Of a stretch of 64,000 bases of DNA, positions 52,325 through 60,813 are shown piece by piece. Source of the DNA: Streptomyces nigrescens (lineage in GTDB: Bacteria > Actinomycetota > Actinomycetes > Streptomycetales > Streptomycetaceae); NCBI GenBank assembly GCA_024349765.1, contig AP026074.1, forward strand, positions 620,001 to 684,000, written 5' to 3'. Position numbers and translations under genes: made by a program. The notes below the pieces were generated by a model. That model saw only the letters and a list, made by a program, of their open reading frames with translations. It was not told the origin of the DNA and searched no databases. Every line of letters starts with the position of its first letter. Positions within the stretch are counted from its first letter, which is position 1.

Positions 52325-52702
52325 ATGCTGCTGCCCCTCACTCATGTGCAGGTCGACCTCCTCGAGGTCGTCCGCATCACCGATCCCGCCAGGCACCTCA
52401 CCTCGGAGGACCTGACCGGGGACACTGTCGCGATCTGGGAGAGTGACCAAGCCCAACAGGCCCTGACGCTGATCGCCGATCTGCCCGGCGGTGAGATGTA
52501 CCGCTGCTTCCTCCCTGGCTGGGGAGTCCGGGCACGCAGCTCCTCCGATCTGCTCTTCGAGATCGCCTTCTGCTTCCGCTGCCACGGAGCACGCATCTGG
52601 AGCTCAGACGTTCCCACCGGGAAACAGGGCCAGACCTTCGACGCCGAGAGCCCTGCCGCGCGTGAGCTACTCCGCCGATTTCGCTCCTGCATGCCGAGCT
52701 GA
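52325..52702 (+). CDS. Hypothetical protein
   Basis: A 125-residue protein: HVQVDLLEVVRITDPARHLT, EDLTGDTVAIWESDQAQQ, then ALTLIADLPGGEMYRCFLPG, a conserved-looking IAFCFRCHGARIWS and a basic C-terminal helix (RELLRRFRSCMPS). The CFRCHG segment has CxxC spacing that could bind a metal or be redox active. The ATG at 52325 is at a plausible start. No family recognised; immediate neighbours are remnant DNA. Confidence 0.55.
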   Translation: MLLPLTHVQVDLLEVVRITDPARHLTSEDLTGDTVAIWESDQAQQALTLIADLPGGEMYRCFLPGWGVRARSSSDLLFEIAFCFRCHGARIWSSDVPTGKQGQTFDAESPAARELLRRFRSCMPS

Positions 52703-53040
52703 GGTACAAGTCCTGCCGTCACCGGCAGGGCCGCACACCCGCCGCTGGCGGCGTCGAAGCTGACTTGGAGCTCTTCGGCCTCAACGAGCCAGCCGTTTCG
52801 CGGGCTTCGGCGATGCGGCTCGCGGTGTTCCTCTCGCGGACGTTCGGCCCGGGATGTGAACGGGCAAACCACGCCCGGAAGGCATGGCAAGCATCGGTGA
52901 GCCGGACGCGAGCAGATTCACGCTGGATTTCGATGGCGCTGACCTTCGGCGGTGGCTTGTGCGGTGTGATCAGCTGATGCCCTGGAGCTGATGCCCTGGA
53001 TGTGAAGACAACTCCCAGGCACGACCAGGTTGGAAGGCTG
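52703..53040. other. Intergenic region, no gene seen
   Basis: About 340 bases. A minus-strand frame reads ARVRLTDACHAFRAWFARSH and RERNTASRIAEARETAGSL, without start or family context. It may be a scrap of a deleted gene but is not supported as one. Confidence 0.5.
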
Positions 53041-53565
53041 CTACCAGCGATCCCACCAGGCCGGCAGCTCCGGGACGTCGAGCAAGAACCCACGCCGCCG
53101 ACCGGGCAGTACACCGATCGACGACTCGGCGCGGTGGCGACGCTGGAAGTCGTGGGCGTCTTCGCCGTGCCGCTCGGCGAACCGAAAAGCCTTGCTCGCC
53201 TGGTGGGTGTGTCCGTTGCGGGGATCCGTCCAGACCACCTCGAGCCGCACCGTCCAGTGGCCCGGACCCCGCGGGTTCTTGGCGAACGACGTGCGCGCCG
53301 CGACGACCTTGCCCTGCACGGCCGGGCCGGAGCGGCGCAGCCGTCGCAGGTGCCGGTAGTGCGCGAGGCGCAGCAGTCTGATCCAGCCGACGACGGCGGC
53401 AGTAGTTCCGCCGAGGCCCACCAGCGGGATCGCCGTGTCCACGGTGGCCGGGTCACCGGTCAGCGGCCTTACGAGGACGGCGGCAGCCATCGCGCCGAGA
53501 AGGAACCCGAAGAAGGGCGCGACAACCGCTCCCATCACCAGGAGCGCGATCCGGATGACCCGCAT
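53041..53565 (-). CDS. Hypothetical two-TM membrane protein
   Basis: A 174-residue protein. Two TM segments near the N-terminus (IALLVMGAVVAPFFGFLLGA and TAIPLVGLGGTTAAVVGWIR) lead to a cytosolic, basic, beta-rich domain (GKVVAARTSFAKNPRGP, HWTVRLEVVWTDPRNGHTH) ending RRRGFLLDVPELPAWWDRW. The layout resembles small Streptomyces membrane proteins with a DUF3592-like domain, but this was not confirmed. ATG at 53565; no neighbour suggests a role. Confidence 0.65.
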   Translation of the reverse strand: MRVIRIALLVMGAVVAPFFGFLLGAMAAAVLVRPLTGDPATVDTAIPLVGLGGTTAAVVGWIRLLRLAHYRHLRRLRRSGPAVQGKVVAARTSFAKNPRGPGHWTVRLEVVWTDPRNGHTHQASKAFRFAERHGEDAHDFQRRHRAESSIGVLPGRRRGFLLDVPELPAWWDRW

Positions 53566-53716
53566 GAGAGGCGATCCTAGACGTCATCTCATGTGGGCGG
53601 CTCGGCAGGCTGTCGGTCGTGGTGGGGATCGTTGAACGGCGATCCCGCTGACGGCTGGCGCCGAACGAGTCGTGGGAACTGCTCCAACGGGCGGTTCCGG
53701 AGGCGCCGATGCGGCC

Positions 53717-54337
53717 TCAGGTGTTGGCGGCGCCATAGAGCAAGGCGCCGCCTTGTGGAAGCAGGTATCCGATGTCCCGCGTCCGCGGCAGCTTTCCTGC
53801 CAGCGTCGATGCGTCGGTGCAACCAGAGACCTCGAAGCCGATGACCCCCAGGCTGAAGGAGGCGCTCTTGAAAGCCTCGGTCCCGATGGCAGCCAGCCAG
53901 TCGTCCATCACGTTGGACCTGAAGAACGGCTGACCGTCCCAGTACGCAAGACCCGCGTGATCCAGCGCACCGAGGGGGACGTAAAAGTCCAGCCAGTCGC
54001 CGCTTTCATCACCGCCGCGGATCGCCACGCAGCCGCATACGACCAGTTGGCCCGTCGGCAGACGAACCTGACCGTGAAGGTGGCCGAACTCGGTCAGAGA
54101 GCCAACCGTGCACGGCACGGAATCCTGCTCCTCGGGTTCACGGTCTCTTTGCCCAAAGCACCCGTGAACGTCTGCGGCGGCCCACAGAGCACTCAGGACG
54201 GCCTGCAGCTGGCCGTCATCACTCGATCCAACCTCTATGGCCAGCTCGTAGTAGCCACCGGACCAGTTGGTTTGGTCCCGGAAGGCAGCAGGACTCGTCA
54301 TGACGTGATCATGCGGCAGATCCGAGTTCAGTGCCAC
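53717..54337 (-). CDS. Hypothetical protein
   Basis: A 206-residue soluble protein: MTSPAAFRDQTNWSGGYYEL (alternative start at 54301), VGSSDDGQLQAVLSALWAAA, VRLPTGQLVVCGCVAIRGGD, DWLDFYVPLGALDHAGLAYW, then a C-terminal alpha/beta part. The YxLxIxV/ALW and DWLDFYVPxGAL segments look like conserved uncharacterised Streptomyces protein motifs, and the layout resembles immunity-type proteins. No function is claimed. The next gene on the left edge is unrelated. Confidence 0.55.
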   Translation of the reverse strand: MALNSDLPHDHVMTSPAAFRDQTNWSGGYYELAIEVGSSDDGQLQAVLSALWAAADVHGCFGQRDREPEEQDSVPCTVGSLTEFGHLHGQVRLPTGQLVVCGCVAIRGGDESGDWLDFYVPLGALDHAGLAYWDGQPFFRSNVMDDWLAAIGTEAFKSASFSLGVIGFEVSGCTDASTLAGKLPRTRDIGYLLPQGGALLYGAANT

Positions 54338-54393
54338 CGGTATTCAACGGGGGCAACGGGGGACCCCGATTGCGTGCCCGCCGGGACGGTGTG

Positions 54394-54972
54394 TCAGACC
54401 ATGGCGAGCCGGTCCACCAGCAGTTCCACCCTCCGCTCGGCGTCTCCAGGCGGCAGCCGTCCCGCCCGGGTCAGGGTGGCCAGCCCGTGTAGCGCCGCCC
54501 AGAACGTCTCGGTGAACAGTCCCGGGTGGACGCCGTCGCCGGTGACCTCGCTGAGAGTCTCCAGCAGGGCGGCGAAGGCGTCCTTCAGGGGCTCCGGGGT
54601 GTCCTCCTTCGCGAACGCCAGGCCACCGTCGAGCTGGAATATGGCGTCGTAGACCGCCGGGTTGCGTTCGGCGAACTCGAGGTAGGTGCGGGCGAGGGCG
54701 GTGACCCGGGTGCGGGGGTCGTCTGCGGCGGAGGTCGCGGCCCGCAGCGCCGCGGCCATCTCGGCGGCGCCCTCGAGGGCGACGGCGCCGATGATCTCGC
54801 GCTTGCCGCGGAAGTGGCTGTAGAGGACGGGCTGGCTGTACTCGATGCGCTCGGCGAGCCGTCGGGTGGTGACCGCGTCCCAGCCCTGCTGCTCGGCGAG
54901 TTCGCGGGCCGTCGCCACGATGAGGCGTTCGCGCTCCGCCCGTTCGCGCTGCTTGCGTTCCTGTACCGACAT
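54394..54972 (-). CDS. TetR-family regulator
   Basis: A 192-residue TetR repressor. ERERLIVATARELAEQQGWD and TTRRLAERIEYSQPVLYSHF are the HTH; FRGKREIIGAVALEGAAEM follows, and the C-terminal ligand domain carries FTETFWAALHGLATLTRAGR (the WHG-type motif). ATG at 54972. It is divergent from the DUF1772-type gene across two CTAGC repeats, so it probably controls that gene. Confidence 0.92.
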   Translation of the reverse strand: MSVQERKQRERAERERLIVATARELAEQQGWDAVTTRRLAERIEYSQPVLYSHFRGKREIIGAVALEGAAEMAAALRAATSAADDPRTRVTALARTYLEFAERNPAVYDAIFQLDGGLAFAKEDTPEPLKDAFAALLETLSEVTGDGVHPGLFTETFWAALHGLATLTRAGRLPPGDAERRVELLVDRLAMV

Positions 54973-54981
54973 GAGTCGATC

Positions 54982-55045
54982 CTAGCACCGCTAGACAAGT
55001 GAGCGGCAGCAGGGCTAGCGTTGCCAAGGCAGCTATCAATGCTAG
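54982..55045. promoter_or_regulatory. Two CTAGC-N3-GCTAG operators
   Basis: CTAGCACCGCTAG (54982-54994) is a perfect 5-3-5 palindrome. CTATCAATGCTAG (55033-55045) matches it in 10 of 13 positions. They bracket the promoter region between the TetR and DUF1772 genes, centres 51 bp apart. Confidence 0.6.
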
Positions 55046-55062
55046 ATCTCGGGAGAGTCAGC

Positions 55063-55508
55063 ATGCTCAACGCACTTGAGATCGTCACCACCGTGGTCGT
55101 CGGCGTGATGGTGGGGGTGGAGTTCTCCGTCGCCTTCGTCATCAACCCGATCCTCAACGCCCTCCCCGAGGACAGTGGCCAACTCGGCCGCGCCCACGGG
55201 GGCCGGATGCTCGGCGCCCTGATGCCGGTCTGGTACTCGGCTCGCTCGTCCTGGTCGCCGTCTGGGCCATCGCCGGATGGCACCGCCCCGGCGCCGGTCT
55301 CGCCGCCACCGCCGGCGCGCTGCTGATCCTCAGCGTGATCATGTCGCTCCTGCTGCTCGTCCCGATCAACAACCGGGGCAAGACATGGACCCCCGAGAAT
55401 CGGCCCGCCGACTGGAAGGAGCAGATGAACCGCTGGGACCGCTTCCACTACGTCCGCGTCGCCGTCATCATCGCCGCCTTCACCCTGCTCGTCGCCGCCC
55501 TCGCCTGA
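55063..55508 (+). pseudogene. DUF1772-family membrane protein, frameshifted
   Basis: From ATG 55063 (GGGAGAG upstream) the frame reads LNALEIVTTVVVGVMVGVEF, SVAFVINPILNAL and GRMLGALMPVWY, then breaks. The rest continues in another frame as LGSLVLVAVWAIAGWHRPGA, LLILSVIMSLLLLVPINNRG and NRWDRFHYVRVAVIIAAFTL to TGA at 55506. The intact form is the four-TM DUF1772 protein commonly repressed by TetR. A single-base deletion at about 55233 is enough to explain the break. Either a real loss or a sequencing error. Confidence 0.75.
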
Positions 55509-55511
55509 GCC

Positions 55512-55645
55512 CGCGGGCCGACACCGCCACAGCACCCCCTCGAACTGCTGCCGCAGCCACACCGGGTACGGGCCATACGCGCCGATCGGCAGCTACGGCT
55601 CGATGAACTCCCAGTCCGCAGCGGTCAGTTGCGCACGCCGCGTCG
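55512..55645 (-). mobile_element. IS5-family transposase N-terminal remnant
   Basis: The minus strand reads AQLTAADWEFIEP, an in-frame stop, then LPIGAYGPYPVWLRQQFEGV, the N-terminus of the IS5-like (IS1647-type) transposases of Streptomyces (LTDAEWEFIEPYLPIG). Only about 40 codons remain, with a nonsense codon. Adjacent to the broken DUF1772 gene. Confidence 0.65.
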
Positions 55646-55780
55646 GCAGGATGTCGGCCGGCCGGCGGGACTGTCGGTGATCCGTGGGCGATGTGTCGGT
55701 GGCCGCTGGAACCGTGGGGGTCGAGTTACCCAACGGGTGGCAGCCGCAGCCGCCTTCAACAGCAAGGGAGCCCTGTCGTC

Positions 55781-56722
55781 ATGCCGTCCAGCCCGCCCTG
55801 GAATGTCCAACGACTGCCCGGTGCAGATGGCCGCGTCTTCCTGGTCACCGGCGGCAACGCCGGCATCGGGTACTTCGTCGCGGAGCAGCTGTCGGAAACC
55901 GGAGCCACCGTCGTACTCGGCAGCCGGAATCCCGCCAAGGCGGAGACCGCCATGGCCTCGATCCGTGCGCGTGTCCCCGGCGCACGGGTGCGGGCCGTGC
56001 GGTTGGACCTCGCCGACCTCTCGTCGCTCGCAACAGCGGTGGAATCACTGGAGGTGGAACGCCTCGACGCGGTGGTCCACAACGCCGGCGTCGCGCTGGA
56101 CGACCCGCCGCGCGAGGAGACCGGGGACGGTCACGAGCTCATGTTCGGCACGAACCACCTCGGGCACTTCGTCTTGACCCAGTCGCTGATGCCGCTGCTG
56201 TCGGCTGCGCCGGCGGCCCGTGTGGTGACCATGGGCAGCTTCGCGGCGAAGTCCGAGCGGCTCGACCTGGAGGACCTGCAGTCCCGGAAGGACTACCGGC
56301 CCAAGCGTACCTACGGGCGCTCCAAGTTGGCACAGATGTACTTCGGCGTCGAACTCGACCGGCGCCTGCGTGCCGCCGGCAGCACGGTGGCGAGCGTGGT
56401 GGTCCATCCCGGCGGCGCGCTGGATTCCCTCACGCCGTCACGGCCGCCGGTCCATGTGCGAACCACCGGCGCACGGCTGAGCGCGGCACCTGCGGCCCTC
56501 CTCGTCCAGGGCAAGCACGCCGGTGCATGGCCCGCGGTCCGGGCGGTGCTCGACCCGGCCGTACGCGGAGGCCAGCTGTGGGGACCGCGCGTCTTCGGCC
56601 TGCGCGGCGAGCCCCGACGTGAACCGGTGTGGAACCACCTCGCCGACCCCTCCGTCGCGGCACGGTTGTGGGACGCAAGCCGTGATCTGACCGGCGCCGA
56701 CCCCAGCACCTTCCGCGAATAG
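55781..56722 (+). CDS. Short-chain dehydrogenase/reductase (retinol/WWOX-like)
   Basis: A 313-residue SDR. VFLVTGGNAGIGYFVAEQL is the cofactor motif; LDAVVHNAGVALDD is the NAG motif; the catalytic Tyr/Lys are in YGRSKLAQM; and FGTNHLGHFVLTQSLMPLL is typical of the light-dependent-reductase/retinol-DH subgroup. The ATG at 55781 has AAGGGAG upstream. The C-terminus (ARLWDASRDLTGADPSTF) is the usual one for this Streptomyces subgroup. Substrate unknown. Stands alone next to an Eis-like gene on the opposite strand. Confidence 0.92.
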   Translation: MPSSPPWNVQRLPGADGRVFLVTGGNAGIGYFVAEQLSETGATVVLGSRNPAKAETAMASIRARVPGARVRAVRLDLADLSSLATAVESLEVERLDAVVHNAGVALDDPPREETGDGHELMFGTNHLGHFVLTQSLMPLLSAAPAARVVTMGSFAAKSERLDLEDLQSRKDYRPKRTYGRSKLAQMYFGVELDRRLRAAGSTVASVVVHPGGALDSLTPSRPPVHVRTTGARLSAAPAALLVQGKHAGAWPAVRAVLDPAVRGGQLWGPRVFGLRGEPRREPVWNHLADPSVAARLWDASRDLTGADPSTFRE

Positions 56723-56865
56723 CTCGGACACGCGCGCGTTGGCCAACAGGGTGTCGAGCAGGTCGCGGCGGCAGAGACTGACGTGGAGTCCTTCGAGCTC
56801 GCCGAGCCGGCCGTTGGCGTGGACCTCGGCGAGCAGCTCGTGGCCCGGCCAACGGGGGCGCGCGG

Positions 56866-58104
56866 TCAGAACCAGTGCAGGCAGTGCGGGGAGCGCTCGG
56901 CGCGGAAGAGGGCGTCGGCGAGGGTGGCCGCGCCCGGGCGGTGGGCCCGGATGTGTCCGGCACGCACGAGCGTGCTCGGGGCGGTGCCGCCGAGGTAGAT
57001 CGAGCCCAGGTCGCTCACGTCCAGGGACAGGTCGGGTTCCCGATCCGTCGGGCCGCAGTCGGCCTTGCTGTCCCGGACGGTCAGCAGGTAGCGGCCGTGC
57101 TCGCCGAGGAACGGGTCCTCGACGTCGAGGACGAGCTCGCCGTCCATGAACCAGCCGCGTGTGGTCAGCGCACGCGGGATGTCCAGCAGCCGCACCCAGA
57201 GCCAGTCGGTGTCGCCGCTCACCTCGCCGGCGCGGAAGTCCGCGAACTGCCAGCGCAGCGGATGTCCGGGCGGGAAGTGCTTGAACACGACCTGAGTGAC
57301 CAGGTCGTGTTCGAGGACGAACCGGGCCAGGTCCGTGAAGACGGCGTCGTCGGCGGCGATGGTCTCGTCGACCGTCAGGGTGTAGTCGGGTTCGCCGGCC
57401 GAATAGCTGGCGTAACCGTCCGGGGTGCCGTCGGAGTCCCGGTGGACGGCGACGTAGCGCGGCGCCGACGAGATCGGGGGCTGCCCCGCGCCGGAGGCCC
57501 ACCAGCGGTGCGGCCGGGACAGCGCGCCCGGCTGGGCGCGGCGGTAGCGGTCGTAGACCTCCTCCAGGATCTCGCCGCACTCGGCCCGCCGCAGCACCTC
57601 GATCGTGCCGGTGTCCGAACCGGTCGCCGGAGCTTCGGCCGTTCCGCGCGCCCGGGGGAGGGCGAGGGCGGCCCGGTGGCGCGGCACCGTCAGACGCTGC
57701 GTGTAGGTCGCCGGTCCGTAGCCGAACCTGCCGTAGATCGTGGCCTCGGAGGCCAGCAGTACGGAGAGGAACTCTCCGCGGGCCCGTAACTGGGCGAGCT
57801 GACGTTGCATCATCGCGCTGAGCACGCCCTGGCGTCGGTGCGAGGGCAGGACGCCGACGGCGGTCACCCCGGTGGTCGGGACGAGGGTCTCACCGGGCAG
57901 GGTGAGCTCGAAGGAGTACGCACCGGCGGTCCCGACGGGCCGCCCGTCCGCCGTCATGGCGAGCAGGTTGCGGTCCATTTCGAACGCCGACCACCAGACC
58001 CCGCCGCCGTCCTTGTTCGGGGTTTCCGGCAAGCGGCCGAACGCGGCATGGAGTGTGTCGACGAAGACGTCGAAGTCCTGGTCGGTCGTGGAACGGATCT
58101 TCAT
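56866..58104 (-). CDS. Eis-like GNAT N-acetyltransferase
   Basis: A 412-residue enhanced-intracellular-survival-type acetyltransferase. The N-terminal GNAT half has VTAVGVLPSHRRQGVLSAMM (the acetyl-CoA loop RRQGV), FEMDRNLLAMTADGRPVGTA and the FLSVLLASEATIYGRFGYGP segment. A central second GNAT-like domain and a C-terminal SCP2-like domain follow, ending ADALFRAERSPHCLHWF. The family acetylates amines of aminoglycosides and peptide antibiotics. ATG at 58104; it is divergent from the HEAT-repeat gene, with a 9-bp inverted repeat at 58131-58151. Confidence 0.9.
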   Translation of the reverse strand: MKIRSTTDQDFDVFVDTLHAAFGRLPETPNKDGGGVWWSAFEMDRNLLAMTADGRPVGTAGAYSFELTLPGETLVPTTGVTAVGVLPSHRRQGVLSAMMQRQLAQLRARGEFLSVLLASEATIYGRFGYGPATYTQRLTVPRHRAALALPRARGTAEAPATGSDTGTIEVLRRAECGEILEEVYDRYRRAQPGALSRPHRWWASGAGQPPISSAPRYVAVHRDSDGTPDGYASYSAGEPDYTLTVDETIAADDAVFTDLARFVLEHDLVTQVVFKHFPPGHPLRWQFADFRAGEVSGDTDWLWVRLLDIPRALTTRGWFMDGELVLDVEDPFLGEHGRYLLTVRDSKADCGPTDREPDLSLDVSDLGSIYLGGTAPSTLVRAGHIRAHRPGAATLADALFRAERSPHCLHWF

Positions 58105-58130
58105 CGCTGCCGCTGCCTCCTCGAAATACC

Positions 58131-58151
58131 GGCACCACGACTCGTGGTGCC
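58131..58151. promoter_or_regulatory. Inverted repeat upstream of Eis-like gene
   Basis: GGCACCACG (58131-58139), a three-base ACT loop and CGTGGTGCC (58143-58151) form a perfect 9-bp inverted repeat 27 bases upstream of the Eis-like start. It may be an operator or a 5' UTR hairpin. Confidence 0.45.
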
Positions 58152-58391
58152 CCGCCACAGTGCAGCGTTGGCCCGTGGCCAAGGCAAGCGAATTACGGCC
58201 GGGCCCGCGGCCGTTCACAGCACAGCCTGGGTCCGGGCCGGCCCGGACCGGGGGTGGCCGGACAGGCTCCGCGGGAACGCGCTTGTGGCCGGGCCGCTGG
58301 ACCGGGTCTGCGGCGGCCCTGTTGTCCTTTGGGAACTGCGTTTCTCCACTGTTAGCTTGCTGGGCCACTACCGATGGGGACGAGGACCGAC

Positions 58392-60785
58392 ATGGACGCG
58401 AACCTGGACACGCCTGTGGACGTGGACTGGGCCAAGTTGATACACGCATATGGAACTGCCGAGGACGTCCCCGCCCTTCTGCAGAACCTGCGGTCCGACG
58501 ACGCCCTCACCCGGGAGCGCGCCCTGGACGCGCTGTACGGGGGCGTTCATCACCAGGGCGACGTGTACGACTCGACGCTGGCGTGCATCCCCCATCTGCT
58601 GGCCCTCGCCCAGGACCCGAACGTGCCCGATCGGGGCCCCGTCATCGGCCTGCTGACCAGCATCGCCGCCACCGCGAACGCGGCCGCCGAAGAATACGGC
58701 ACCACCATGCCCGACCCGCAGGCGGTACTCGCCGAGGCAGCTGCTGCCGGGCTGGACCCGGACGAGTGGTGGGAGGAGTACGCCTGCGCCCATCAGCTTC
58801 TCGCCGAGCGGGCGTTGACCGCCGCGGTGCCGTCGATGCTTCCCCTGCTCGCTGACGCCGAGGCGGACGTGCGAGCGGCCGCGGCCACCTTCCTGGTCCG
58901 GTGCACCGACGAACCCCGCGCGCTGCTGCCCGCGCTGACGGCAGGTTTGCGCACCGAACCCCACCCGGCCACCCGCCAGTCGCTCGTCGAGGACCTGGCC
59001 GACCTGTTCGGCCGGCTCCCCGACGGCCAGGCCGGTCACCCAGCCAGGGCCGGCGCGCCAACCGAGGACTTCCAAGCAGCGATCGACCTGCTCCTCAGCC
59101 TGAGCACCGGGCAACAGGTCCCACTCCTCGAACAGGACCCCGCCACCGTCCTCGCCGCGCTCACCGCCCTGGCGGCCCACGCACCCCACACGCTGCCACC
59201 GGACGCCGCCGACTGCGCCCTCACCGCGCTCGACCGGGCCGGCAACCAGCCGGCGCCGCCCCCGCCCGGCGGCCCGGACTCCGACACCATGCTGTCCTAC
59301 CTGCGCACCCTGCGCGCAAGTGCCTACCCCACAGACACCGAGATGCGGCTGGTGGACGCCATGCGCGACCTTCACGGAGCACTCGGCGCCCGCCTGCACG
59401 ACCGTCACCAGCTGGTCTTGCACGAGCTGCGCCGGGCCGTTCCCGCCGTGCGCACGGACACCTTCGACCGGATCAGCGACCTCTACGGTGCCTGGCGGGT
59501 CCCCCCACAACACGCGGCACAGGTCGCGGAGTTGCTCGGAACGGTCCTCACGGCCTACGCCGAGTCCCTGGAGACCCAGACCGAGGGGCAGCCGGATTCC
59601 CAGCCCGAGGACGTAAGCCCTGCGGACACCTCCCCCTCCACTGCCGCCTCGGTCGCAGGCGCATGCGTCACCGCAGCCGTCGCCGCTGCCGCGGCCGAGG
59701 AACTGCGCTGCTGCTGTCTGCCCCTCACCCCCGACATCCTCGATGCCGCCCACCGCATCGCCGACGCTTCCGGCTACCGCACCGACCACGGCTGGCAGAG
59801 CAGCGCCGGCGGCGCATGCCTCCAACTCCTCATCGCCGCCGAAGACAGGCGAGGCGCCCACCACCTGGCGGAGCTGCTCTACGGCAGGGTCGTCCCCGAA
59901 GAACTGCCTGACTGGTGCCGGGCGTTGGGCCCGCACGCAGCCACGCTGGTGCCGGCCCTGGGAGCCCGGCTGCAGCAAGCCGCCGACCACATGAGCGACC
60001 ACCCCGACGACGACCATGCCCTCGACGAGGCCGCGCTCCTCCTGGCCGCACTGAGCTCAACGGGCTTCGACGAAACTGCCGGCGTGATCGCCCCCTTCCT
60101 CGACGCCCTGGCCGACCGCGCCGAGGAACAGGAAACCGGGCTGCACCGGGCCGGCCTCCTCCTGCTCCAACACCCCGACGGCATCGGCCCCGACGCCGCC
60201 GGCCACACACCCCTGCTGCACCGCCTCCTCACCGACCGCTCCCCGGAGGCCCGCATCGGGGCCGCCCGAGCCCTGTGGCACGCCGAACACAACGCAGCCT
60301 CCGTACTGCCGGTGCTCACCACCGCTCTTGAGGCCACCATCGAGAACGCCCACGACCGGATCGTCACCCACGAGGCCCTGGACTTGGTCGCAGCGATGGG
60401 CCCGGCGGCGGCCCCACTCGCCCCCACCCTCCGGGCTCGCCTCCGCGCGCCCCACGGCCACGTCCTCACCACCGCCCGCACCGCCCTGGCACTCCGAGCA
60501 GTCAGCGGCCCAGGCAACGGCCCCGATACGGTCGCCGCGGACACCGCACTGCTCACGGCTTGGACCACCGACCGCTCGGCCCGCGCCACCATCGCCGCCG
60601 GCCTCCACCGTCAGGTCCCCACCGAGCCGCTCCCGGCCGGCCTGCCCGCCCTCCTGCGCAAGGAACTGGCCGATCCACGGCGCCTGGACAACACAGGCCA
60701 ACCGACCAGGACACGCTTCCGCTACCAGACCCGCGCGGACGAAGAGTTCCGCGCCCACGCCACCACGCTCCTCGCCCGCGCATGA
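58392..60785 (+). CDS. HEAT-repeat protein (PBS-lyase type)
   Basis: A 797-residue all-helical solenoid with no catalytic motif. Repeat-like segments are ERALDALYGGVHHQGDVYDS, VPSMLPLLADAEADVRAAAA and EPRALLPALTAGLRTEPHPA; the C-terminal half has further repeats (GVIAPFLDALADRAEEQET, ASVLPVLTTALEATIENAHD). The HEAT form suggests a protein- or DNA-binding scaffold. GAGGA five bases before the ATG at 58392 favours it over the ATG at 58374. It faces away from the Eis-like gene and has no obvious partner. Confidence 0.85.
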   Translation: MDANLDTPVDVDWAKLIHAYGTAEDVPALLQNLRSDDALTRERALDALYGGVHHQGDVYDSTLACIPHLLALAQDPNVPDRGPVIGLLTSIAATANAAAEEYGTTMPDPQAVLAEAAAAGLDPDEWWEEYACAHQLLAERALTAAVPSMLPLLADAEADVRAAAATFLVRCTDEPRALLPALTAGLRTEPHPATRQSLVEDLADLFGRLPDGQAGHPARAGAPTEDFQAAIDLLLSLSTGQQVPLLEQDPATVLAALTALAAHAPHTLPPDAADCALTALDRAGNQPAPPPPGGPDSDTMLSYLRTLRASAYPTDTEMRLVDAMRDLHGALGARLHDRHQLVLHELRRAVPAVRTDTFDRISDLYGAWRVPPQHAAQVAELLGTVLTAYAESLETQTEGQPDSQPEDVSPADTSPSTAASVAGACVTAAVAAAAAEELRCCCLPLTPDILDAAHRIADASGYRTDHGWQSSAGGACLQLLIAAEDRRGAHHLAELLYGRVVPEELPDWCRALGPHAATLVPALGARLQQAADHMSDHPDDDHALDEAALLLAALSSTGFDETAGVIAPFLDALADRAEEQETGLHRAGLLLLQHPDGIGPDAAGHTPLLHRLLTDRSPEARIGAARALWHAEHNAASVLPVLTTALEATIENAHDRIVTHEALDLVAAMGPAAAPLAPTLRARLRAPHGHVLTTARTALALRAVSGPGNGPDTVAADTALLTAWTTDRSARATIAAGLHRQVPTEPLPAGLPALLRKELADPRRLDNTGQPTRTRFRYQTRADEEFRAHATTLLARA

Positions 60786-60813
60786 ACGGCGGTAGGCAGC
60801 CGCTGCGGTCCGG

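Noticed and set aside
56723-56865. Minus-strand frame GHELLAEVHANGRLGELEG between the SDR and Eis-like genes
   Set aside because: It is coding-like, but its ends are unrelated sequence and no family was recognised; too short to annotate as a gene.
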